Shown here one piece after another: positions 35,715 to 45,900 of a stretch of DNA of 64,000 bases (the stretch's first letter is position 1; every line of letters starts with the position of its first letter). The translations under genes and the position numbers were made by a program. The stretch comes from Mauremys mutica (lineage: Eukaryota; Chordata; Testudines; Geoemydidae). The stretch spans positions 56,998,768-57,062,767 of the forward strand of contig NC_059081.1 in NCBI RefSeq assembly GCF_020497125.1. The letters run 5' to 3'. The notes below the pieces were generated by a model. The model was not told where the DNA came from and made no database searches. It saw only the letters and a program-made list of their open reading frames with translations.

Positions 35715-36740
35715 CTTCTTCGAGTGATTGTTCATGTCCATTACACATTAGGTGTGTGTGCGTCACGTGCACGGACATTGGAAACTTTCTCCTTAGCGGC
35801 TCCCGTCGGGCCGGCAGGAAGACCCCCGCCAGAGTGGCTCCTCATGTTGGTGCATATATACCCCTGCTGACCCGACCCCCCTTCAGTTCCTTCTTGCCGG
35901 AGACTCCGACAGAGGGGAAGGAGGGTGGGAAGTGTAATGGACATGAACAACACATCTCGAAGAACAACAGTTACGAAAAGGTAGGTAATCGTTTTTTCTT
36001 CGAGTGATTGTTCACGTCCATTACACATTAGGTGACTCACAAGCTTACCATAGGAGGAGGGTAGGAGTCATGGAACAATTTGATTGAAGCACAACCCTGC
36101 CGACTGCCGCGCCCTCTCTGGCCTGATTATGGACTGCATAGTGGGCTGTGAAAGTGTGCACCGATGACCAGGTGGCTGCTTTACAGATCTCCTGGAGCAG
36201 AACCTGTGCCAGGAAAGCTGCTGAGGATGCTTGAGTCCTAGTCGAGTGAGCCGTGATCGCCGGGGCTAGCACCTTGGCGAGCTCATAGCACGTGCGGATG
36301 CAATCCACAATCCACGATAATATCCGTTGTGCCAAGACAGGAAGTCCTTTCATTCCTTCCGCAATGGCGACAAACAACTGTGTCGACTTGCGGAAAGGTC
36401 TAGTCCGCTCCAGATAGAACGCCAGTGCCCCATGAACATCCAGAGTATGCAGGCTACAGTGACTCGGGTCCGTGTGCGGTTTGGGAAAGAACGCTGGCAA
36501 ACAAATGTCCTGCCCCATATGAAATTGCGAGATTATTTCAGGGAGGAATTTAGGGTGTGGCCTAAATTGCACTTTGTCTTTATAAAAAACTGTATAAGGG
36601 GGCTCTGAGGTGAGGGCCCTCAGCTCGGACACCCTCCTTGCGCACGTAATGGCCACCAAAAACGCCACCTTCCAGGAGAGGTGAGTGAAAGAGCAAGTGT
36701 GTGTGTGATCGTTCAGGAAGCCTTAAGACCGACCCAGTTC
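35714..36740 (-). mobile_element. DIRS-type tyrosine-recombinase retrotransposon, 5' truncated
   Basis: Read on the minus strand, a tyrosine-recombinase ORF (36668 to 36045) is followed by a terminal region. The motif TTCTTCGAGTGATTGTTCA occurs in direct orientation at 35714 and 35997, and in inverted form near 35934-35972, the complex terminal/internal complementary repeats typical of DIRS elements. No RT domain remains; the upstream end is near 36740. No target duplication is expected for this class. Confidence 0.88.
36045..36668 (-). CDS. DIRS tyrosine recombinase (C-terminal part)
   Basis: A 207-codon open frame. It starts FLVAITCARRVSELRAL, where R11/R12 includes the first catalytic Arg. 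HSTR at 141-144 supplies the His and second Arg, W167 lies in ATWSSVHTF, and Y177 in HYA is the likely nucleophile, giving the R...HxxR...Y layout of the family. The enzyme integrates circular cDNA in DIRS retrotransposons. It has no intact RT partner, so this copy is a remnant, although the recombinase frame itself is open. Confidence 0.85.
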   Translation of the reverse strand: MAFLVAITCARRVSELRALTSEPPYTVFYKDKVQFRPHPKFLPEIISQFHMGQDICLPAFFPKPHTDPSHCSLHTLDVHGALAFYLERTRPFRKSTQLFVAIAEGMKGLPVLAQRILSWIVDCIRTCYELAKVLAPAITAHSTRTQASSAAFLAQVLLQEICKAATWSSVHTFTAHYAVHNQAREGAAVGRVVLQSNCSMTPTLLLW

Positions 36741-36887
36741 CCTATCCTGCCCACGGGATGTCATTGAGACTGCTCACCTGCTTAAAGTTACGCTCATGCG
36801 TAAGTCTTTGCAGGCTCTGCACTCTAGTGAGAAGTCGTCACTAAACCTGTAAATTAATCTTTTTCTTACTATTTCTCCTCTTCACAG
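36741..36887. other. Sequence between DIRS remnant and SPATS2L start exon
   Basis: About 147 bp ending in a good polypyrimidine tract (TTTTTCTTACTATTTCTCC) and CAG. It contains the branch-point/acceptor region of the exon and nothing else recognised. Confidence 0.7.
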
Positions 36888-36949
36888 AGATTATACTCAT
36901 CTGAATAGAGATGGCAGAAATCAGTTCTCCTGCAAATATCAAGGAAAAG
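36888..36949 (+). CDS. SPATS2L: SPATS2L first coding exon (5' UTR end plus codons 1-13)
   Basis: A pyrimidine-rich tract and CAG acceptor end at 36887. The exon then has 23 nt of 5' UTR, an ATG at 36911 with G at +4 and A at -3 (GAGATGG), and 13 codons ending KEK before the donor GTAGGC at 36950. The phase is 0, as in the mammalian gene, where KEK also precedes the UBA-like exon. The acceptor shows that at least one non-coding exon lies further upstream. I could not place it, and no GC-rich promoter-like island is seen outside the GC-rich transposons. Confidence 0.92.
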
Positions 36950-39900
36950 GTAGGCTCGAATAATTCATACAGTGCAATCTGTACAATCCTAAACTATATT
37001 TACATACGTATTGATCCCCTGATCTTGCACATATCTATTCAACATGCTTAACTTTACCATAAATTGATTTCATGCATAAAGTTAAGCACACACACAAGTG
37101 TTTGTAGGGTCAGGTCTGAATGTTGGCTGAAGAAAAATATCTTTATTTTTCTGTGAGAAAACAAAATTTGTCATTTAGATTTCTGTTATTCCCCTACATG
37201 ACATTACACACTTAGAAACTCCCTTACTGACACATGAAGGGATACCATTCCCTTGAATATCATGTTTCTGTTTTAAAGTGATGTTCCTACTATAGTTACA
37301 GGTAATATCTAAAGTTACAATAATTGAAAAGTTAGCAAACAAAATATTTTTTCTGTTTGTCAGTTTGTGCATTTGACAGTGCGTGTATGTATGTCAATGT
37401 CACTGTTTCTCCTGCTTAGTGGTAGATCCTCACTAGCCCTGCACCCCTTTGTAAGGGACCAAGGGCCATAAGGCACATCATTACTCTCTTGCATGGGTAA
37501 TCTGTATACGTGTTGCAGCACTGCAAGGGAAGCAGGCTCTGAGCTGCTACTCACATCCCCCCTCCACCAGAGATGGGGAAGAAGAAGCAGGGCTGGATAG
37601 AGTCCTGTCTCTGTTCCCCACAGTGTGTGATGGGTGGAAATGATGTATGCTGTGCCTGGTATAAACTCAGCACAGGACACTTCCTACATGTAGCACAGAG
37701 AAGACCAGAAGACAGGCTGTGACCTCTTGCCACAGGTCAGTCATAAAGTGAGGATCTAGCCCAAAGTCCGTTTCTTTTTCCCTGAGAAGGACTTAGCCAA
37801 TACCAATAGGAAAGCAGGAAAAAAATACAGAATTTTTTTAAAATGCTGTAACAGAAACTAGATTTTTTTGAAAGTCATCAGTTTAAAAAAGTTCAGATTG
37901 GCAGTGCCCCTTTAATATCAGAATATTTTTGTGGGATGCTATTTGGAAAAGTGAGGTGGAAGTGCAGAAAGGGCCAAATTGTGGCCTGATTTATACCCCG
38001 TGTGTAGTTTCATTAAGACACAGTTTCAAGTCAGGAGTAAGTGCATGTTAAAGTCAGTAGTGTCCATTGCTGTCAGGTAAATACTCCAGGCATATACAGG
38101 TGACTTCAGGTATAATAGAGGTGTCAGTGATAGCAGCATTACGTCTCTTGCCTTCACAGGAGTTGCACAAGGTATAAAGAAGGGCAGAGCTTGGCTCAAA
38201 CAGTAGTTTGAATAAACTATTCCCCAGAATAAAGGGGACAATGCAACAATGAAAAATACACACAAGCCCCATCATATCATAAGACGCAGCTATGGCCCAT
38301 TGCATACCCTTCAGGGTGGTGAGAATGTGAAGTCGCTCTCTTATCCTTGAGGTTGCCAAAGGAAAGAGAGAAAATATAAATTTGAGAGTTTGGATTCCTG
38401 GATGAGCGTTTTTTTCCCAGCTGATGTAAAATGATTTGTTTAGCACAGGAAAAGTTTGTCCTAGGTTCAGTTCTGCAATTCAACAATTTGGTTGAACCAG
38501 CAATAGGAAAAAGTGATTTGACGCCAGAAATGCATGGAACCAAGGTACTGTAAATGCAGCTCTCCCACAAAGTGGTAGAGAGTTCAGGAGTAATATAAAC
38601 TGTGTAACAGAGAGAAGAAATAGGAATCTGGGGCAAGTAATCATCTGTTTAGGTATATGGCCTTTTATCTCAGCATTCATAAATAGAGTAATCAGCATTT
38701 CATTCCAGTAATACACATCACTTGCAGGTAACTTAGATATTGCCTTTAGTTTCTAAAGGCTTGATGAACCAGGACAACTGCTGATCCTAAAGTCTTTCTG
38801 AGTGAGCTTTTACAGATTATTAATGAAAGAGCCTGATAAATAGTCACATATTAACTCATGCCCACTATATGTCAGTGGAGCTGCTGAGTAAACAACGTAT
38901 GCAGTAATGGCTTAGATTTGGTATAGAAGAGAGAATGAGTTCGTGATGAGTGTTCTCCCCTTGTCCAGCAGTTTGTCTCCCCCTTTCTGTTTGCTTCTCT
39001 TCAAATTTGTTTCCTTTCCTTCATATTGAACCTCTTTGCTTTATAGCCCCCAATGGGGAATCATTTGTTTTCTGATGTGCACAGTTGGGTGCCTGTTTTT
39101 CAGAATTCATGTTTTTCTTAATTCATGTTTATTTATTGGTGGAATACTCATCATACTCGAAAATTTGCATGTCAATATGAATGTATATTTCAACGAATGA
39201 GGATCTTCCTTAGACCTTGATAGTCTGGAGTTCAAGTTACTCAGTATTTAATGCCTTTTTCAATGGAAAATTATGTCAGTAAATCCCATCTCTTCGTGCT
39301 GGGCAATTTACAGTAATTCCAAATACACAATTCAGTGAATCAATCCAAGATCATTTACCATGTGACTTAAATTTCAACTCGTTTGTTCCTGTTTTGCCTT
39401 AAATTAAGAATGAAGAAGTGCAGCGTTGGAAGAAACAAAAGAAGAACTCTCACTGACTCTAGAAATCTGCAACCGCAATAAGGCACTATATGTTGGGTGT
39501 ATCAAGTGGTTTTTGTTTGGTTGGTTATTTTTTCAAAATCATCGGTTATATATGTGTACAGATTTTTAAAGCAAGAAACTTATTGGATCGGTACATTACA
39601 TTAAATAGTTACTTTTTTTGTATCGTTTTTTCCATTAACATTCAGTGTTACTAAATCCTCATGCCAAGGGGGAACGAGGTTAACAGCAGTTGCATCTTAT
39701 TGCTTGTTTTCTACTATGGAAAATAAAATTTAATGACCCACTAAATGATGGCCATGATACATCTCATTTTGCTGAAAATACACCAAGCGCATTCAGCTGT
39801 TTCTATCAGACAATTCTAAAGGCATATCTAGTTATTGGAAATCTGAGCAAAGAAAAAAACAAATTTGCCTGGCTGACTTGATTTTAATTTTATTCACAAC

Positions 39901-42900
39901 TATATTTTTAAGAAATAAAACAGATCATCAGTTGTATGCACCAGAGGATGTGGATATAAGAAACTATTATACACCTTTACTGTAATCTAATCATAAAACC
40001 CAAGGTCATACTCCTTTCCCACTTAGAAAACTAAAATTCATAAAGCAAGAAGCAGTCACAAACACCCATTGCAGCAGGATAAATGTGATGAGTCTGATAT
40101 TTACTTTTTGTTGTATTTTTTGGGTAACTGAGAAAAACTAAAACAATATTGATTTATTTAATCTCCTATCCTGGGCTTTGGACATCCCTTGCCATTAATT
40201 ATGTTAAAAAAGTTATTAAAATAGTTACAAAACCTAAACAGCAGTGCATTTCCCTCCCCATTCTTCCTTCCCACCCCATCTCTGGTAGATCATATTATGC
40301 ATCCAGGCCCTGATCCTGTGAAAATTCACATAAAGTCAGAGAGACTATGTGCACACACAAACTTACTCTTGTGTGTAAGTGTTTGCAGGCTTGTGGCTAA
40401 GCTCTCCATGCCTTACATTTCATTCCCCAAAACCAAAATACAGTCCAAAACCCATGAGGTTTAGCAGTAGTGGGTTTAAAAATGGTTAATCCAAATGGTG
40501 TCCATCCCCATGAAAAGTGCCGTCTCTATGACCAGTCACTAGTTTTTTCTAGGAAATACCATCTTTATTGCCATTTTACAAGTTGTTTGGAGACTAAGAC
40601 CAAAATTTTCAAAGCAGGGTACCGAAAGTTAGACTATTAAATTCATATGGGCTCCTAAAGACGATAAACATGGCCTGATTTTCAGAGTTCTGAGTGAATG
40701 TTACCATTGCTGAGATACACTGTGATATTTCTGTAAATAATTCATAGTTTCAGCCAAAATAGTTAGTACATTTAGTCTGTTACACGTCTTATTGTATAAC
40801 ACTTTTTCCTGAGAGATTTGCATAAGCATTGGCCTGCAAAGCCAGGCAGCCCAATGAAAATTTCCGTAGCTAGTGAAGACTGCTGCAGTTGTGCTATTCC
40901 AAAGCTGTTCTGATTTAATTCATCACATTTGGGGCAAAGTGGGCCAAAATCAGCTCTCTGTCTCATTGCTTTAACTCCAGAATAATTCCTTAGTGGAGAT
41001 ACACTCACAGTAAAGCAAAGTGCACTGCCAGTGAACCCCTCTAGAAGAAACAGACGCTCGGTTTCTGGGGTGATGGAGCCCTCTGAGCAGGAAAGAATGA
41101 GAATAGGAGGTACAACTGAGTGTGTAGTGTATTCATATGGTACTACCACAGCATGGATCAGTGGAGGTGCTCAAGCTGGGTTTTATAGAGACGAAGTTTG
41201 CAGAGGACCATTCTATGTGACAGAGACTCACTTTGTTCTTGGTCCTAAATAATCAGGATTATTTAACCTTCAGGGCATGCTGCAGGGCCCATCTTCTCTC
41301 TCTATCGCTCCCTTAGCTGAAGAGGTTAAGGCAAGATGGATGTGATTGTTTCTGAGGAATGGAGGTTTTGGTGAGGCAAAATATCTCTTTTGGGGTTGTG
41401 TTGAGGGCAGAGTTTTGCTGATGTTTTTCTGGGGGTTTGGTCACAGTTTGGTTTTGATTGTTTTGTCATTTAAAATGTCAGAGGTATCCATAGTACCAAA
41501 CAGGTGTCTTTGTGTGGTAAAGCACAACAAATAAATGTATTTAGATACATTTGCTGGTATTTAAAACGTAACAAGAATGTGAACAAAGGGCTGTGAGATG
41601 GCAGTAGGGTGACCAGATGTCCCGATTTTATAGGGACAGTCCCGATTTTTGGGTCTTTTTCTTCTATAGACTCCTATTACCCCCCACCCCCTGTCCCGAT
41701 TTTTCACAGTTGCTGTCTGGTCACCCTAGATGGCAGGGGTAGAAGAGAACTCATCACAAGTGAAAGTGGTAAGAGAAGCATTTAGAGTGAAAACTGCCTT
41801 TGAAAAGTTAGACAGGCCTTTAAAAAGTGTATATATAGATTTCCATCCTTAGAGTGACCCAGTTTTTCTGAGAGAGTCCTTTTTTTTCCACCTGAAATGT
41901 CCCAATGTTTCATTCCATTCATCCAAATATTTGGTTTTATTATAAATCCAAAATATTTGTTGAAGACATATTGCTGTATGAAGCAGTATTTGCTCAGTAT
42001 TTACCAGAAACAAACAATCCAATATCACGAGTGTTGAGTGTGATGAACAGTTTTCTGAGTGAAGAAAAATGTCAAATGAGTATGGACGTTATCAAAGCTT
42101 TTCTTTTGTTCAGAGTGAATGTTAACAACACTTGCTCAGTGTCTTATGATAAACTTATTCATATACTTAAGCTACTGGAAAAAGTTCTCTACCCTGAGAA
42201 ATGTGTACATGTTGCTTTAGGGTCAGATGCTAGCTGCAGCAGCACGAGCCCATTTATTTTTAAATGGACTTTTGTAGGAGTAATCCATGACCTTAAAAAA
42301 TGGTTGCTATAAAAGTGTTATCTTCTCCTGCATTATGGCTAAAATGCCTGGACTCTGGAATCCAGTAGAACCCTGCAGGGGTCCCCACTAGAAGATCCCA
42401 TTGCAAAAATTGGGGCATTAGTCTGAACCACACAGCCTTGTCACTAGCATGCATTAAATAAATATGGAAGACATGCCTCTGTACTCACAGATACCCATAT
42501 TTTTAGAATCAGATCAGCGCATGTCTAGGAGAATCTACTGAGTTTAATCTTTAAAGTGAAAAAAATCCAGTATTGATTTTAGCACTGTTCAGTGGGGTTG
42601 AAACAAAATTGGTTGTTAGCTGGCTTGTTAGTTATCAAGATCAGGCATATATCAGGATGGTAAGTAAACACTTTAAATTAATTGACCATAGTAGTAACTT
42701 TTTTCATGGGGATTGTGGCAGCTATGTACAAAGGTTTCAGAACAAGCATGAAGTGTGAGCTTTCAGCTAAGTAATTTAGTTTATCATTTTGTCAGGAGTG
42801 TATAAACTAACTCAGCGAACCCCAGAGATGTTACTTATTCCTCAAAAACTTCCTCTTTGGGGAAGATGCCATGAGGGAGGGAGTAGAAAAGACAGAAGAA

Positions 42901-45900
42901 AATAGGCCGTAATTACTGCCTAATGCTTATTAACAGCAGTATTGTTAAAGTTGCCTGGAGACCAGTCGAGACTAGACAGGAACCTGAAAGACCCAAAAGA
43001 AAAAATGAAAATGTCCGCATTGGTTTCTGGTGGAGATATGGACTTTTACTGGTACTAGACTGCTTTCACTGTTAGTTTATGCTATATTTATGTATTTTCA
43101 AGCTTGGATTATTGGGATAGCCTTATGAGACATGCATCTTGTTTCCATGAGGGTCTCAGGTGGACAGAAGCCACGTATGGCCAAATTTTCAGTGTCCTCC
43201 AGCCCTCTGTGGGCATGTCTCACACATCAAAGTTAACAGTTCTGTACTTTTAAAAAAAAAATCAGTTTACTCTTCTTTCCGTTGATTCAGGATTGTCTTC
43301 AGTGGGATTTCCCATATTTAAAACAAATCCTACAAAAAACAATTAAATTTGTCTGACAAGATTTGTTCTTTATAAAACTGGGGTAGAAATTAACTACCTT
43401 GAAGGGACTTGCTAACATTTTCCCCCTTTTCTGAATTTTGTTGCCACATCTGCTTTTTGCTGGTTGTTGGCACATCCCCAGTAATCCCTGAATTAGGGCT
43501 CAGTTCTGCATGTTATTTTGTGTGCACAAACCCCTGTGCCTTCATGGACTACCATTAACTTGGTCCCTGATTCTGTAAAACCTTTAAATATGTGCTTCGG
43601 TCTCATTGACTTCAGTGTGACTTAAGGACATGTCTAAAGATAAGCACATGCTTAAGGTCCCAAGTCAGCAAAGTATATAAACATGCTTAACTCTGAGCAT
43701 GTATTTAAGTCTATTCAACAAAGCACTTAAACCAACAAGATTTAAACACATGCTTACAATTAAGCATGTGGTTAAGTGCTTTGCTGAATCAGGGTCTTAA
43801 ATTGGGCTGTGTATTGATGCTGGGGTCTGTGTGCAGTCACTTTTAGGACTTGGGGTTTGTATTTTATGTTTTGATTGTTTTTAGGGGAGTGGTTTAAACT
43901 GAAACACAGAGTAATTAGCTCTTGCAGCATGATCTCAAGGAGAGCAAACTCAGGCTCCTTCAAACCAATGTGGAAACCTGCTCTGTGTCTAGGCCCCAAA
44001 TGTAGCTACTGTCAGCAAGAGCATCCCAGCTGATCTCATCTGCCAAGATGGAACACATTAAAAAGTAATTGTCAGTGGTTCAGCAAATTTGTTAACTAAC
44101 CCCTTAATGCCCCATAATACCTGTCCTGCAACCACATGATGACATGGAATCATTAAAGATATTTAAAGTCCTTACATCTAGACCAAATAAAGACAGATGG
44201 TTATGAAATTAAAGACTGTTGAATAGTGCATAAGAACAAAGGTGCCAAATTAAGATAGCAGGGTCAACTGTAAATTTGGCATTTCCTAATTTATGAGTGC
44301 TTTACTTTGCAACTTGAATAATGTTCTTGTAGCGTGGAGGTTTTGTTTGGTATGTTAAGGACCATTATAAAGAGGATAGTAATCAATTGTTTTCCATGTT
44401 CACTGCAGGTAGGACAATAAGTAATAAGCTTAATCTACAGCAAGAGAGATTTAGGTTAGGTGTTAGGAAAAACTTTCTAATTATAAAGATAGCTAAGGAC
44501 TGGAACAGGCTTCCAAGGAAGGTTGTGGTATCCCTGTCATTGGAGTTTTTACAAACAGGTTAGACAAACACCGGTCAGAGATGGTCTAGGTTTACATGGT
44601 ATGAGCAAGGTCCATTCCAACTCTACATTTCTATGATTCTGTGGTGATTCATGGAGTCATTACAAATATTTGACTTTCCGTTAGTCTTACTTTTAATATT
44701 TTTTCATCTTATGGTCAGGTTCTGTTGAATAGGAAAATATTCTGAGTTCTCTCAAATAAAACAAGGAAATACCAGTATTAATATAGATTAACTGTAAATG
44801 TTTGGTTTTGCAAACTCTTAGGTATTAATGCTATTTCAGTGCTTATGAAAGAAACTATTTCCAACTTCTTGTGCCAATTTTTATCCTGTTTCAGTGACAA
44901 CTATAATACAATTAATTTACTTTGTTTATTGATGTGAAATCATATAAAATATTAAATTGTTTCAACTATTCTGTCCCTTGCTACATATGTGTGTCATCTG
45001 GCAACATCCCAGCACCAGTCATGAAAGGGTTGTTTCAGTTTAGAACCCTTGAGTTGACCCAGTCTGTTATAATCCAAGGAGAATGTGGTTACACTTGAGA
45101 CACATCTGCTTGCTGACAGAAAGCAGATTCTAAAAACGGCAACTAAATTACGGAATTTCAGTGATGCAAGAGTCTTGGACTGCAAAGAGCATTTTTTTCC
45201 CCCAATAAATTCACACAGCACTGTCTTCATTAACATAAAGGTATTAGTGATGCAGCAGCTGAATCAAATCATACCCAGATGAGAGTGGGATTCTTAAATC
45301 ACTTTGAGCAGATCATTGTGAAAATTGTAGCCAAACCATGATTATGTACAAAATCTGTTAAAAAACAATGTAGGTTGTGAAGCCAAGCATTCAAAAGTTA
45401 GGAAATGCCAGATTTCTGGCTGCCCATGCAACCCCGGTGCTTCCATGCTGCGCAGTGTATGAGACACTGGATTCTATGGGGAAAAAAAGCAAGTGATCAT
45501 GTAATTAAAGACTAGCGTAATACATACGCACATGGAGACCAAATTAAGATGATGAGGCAACTGTATATTTCCTAACTTTTGAGTGCATTACTTTGCAACC
45601 TGAATATTTTTCTTGCAGCATAGTGTTTTTGTATGTAATTTCCTAGGGTTTTTTTAAAAGAAGAATAAGATGAAACTCAGTTTTCAGTATGTATAGCTGT
45701 AAAAGCCCATTCTGGATCACTGTACCCTGAAGCTTCAGCATAGACTTTACCACTTGAGCTACAGGACTAACTACATTAGCTGGCAGCAGGAAAAGACTAT
45801 TATCCCAGTGTGGCAGATAGACTACTGACACCACATGCTGGGTCCGGGGATGGGGGGAGCCCAGCTTGGCTCTCTTCTCTCCTGGGAAGTTGGCTGGGGA

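Noticed and set aside
36327..36608. Plus-strand open frame of 93 aa
   Set aside because: Antisense shadow of the DIRS recombinase frame.
39404..39460. Possible extra SPATS2L exon (lysine-rich stretch)
   Set aside because: No acceptor/donor pair in phase, and the exon junctions on either side already join perfectly.
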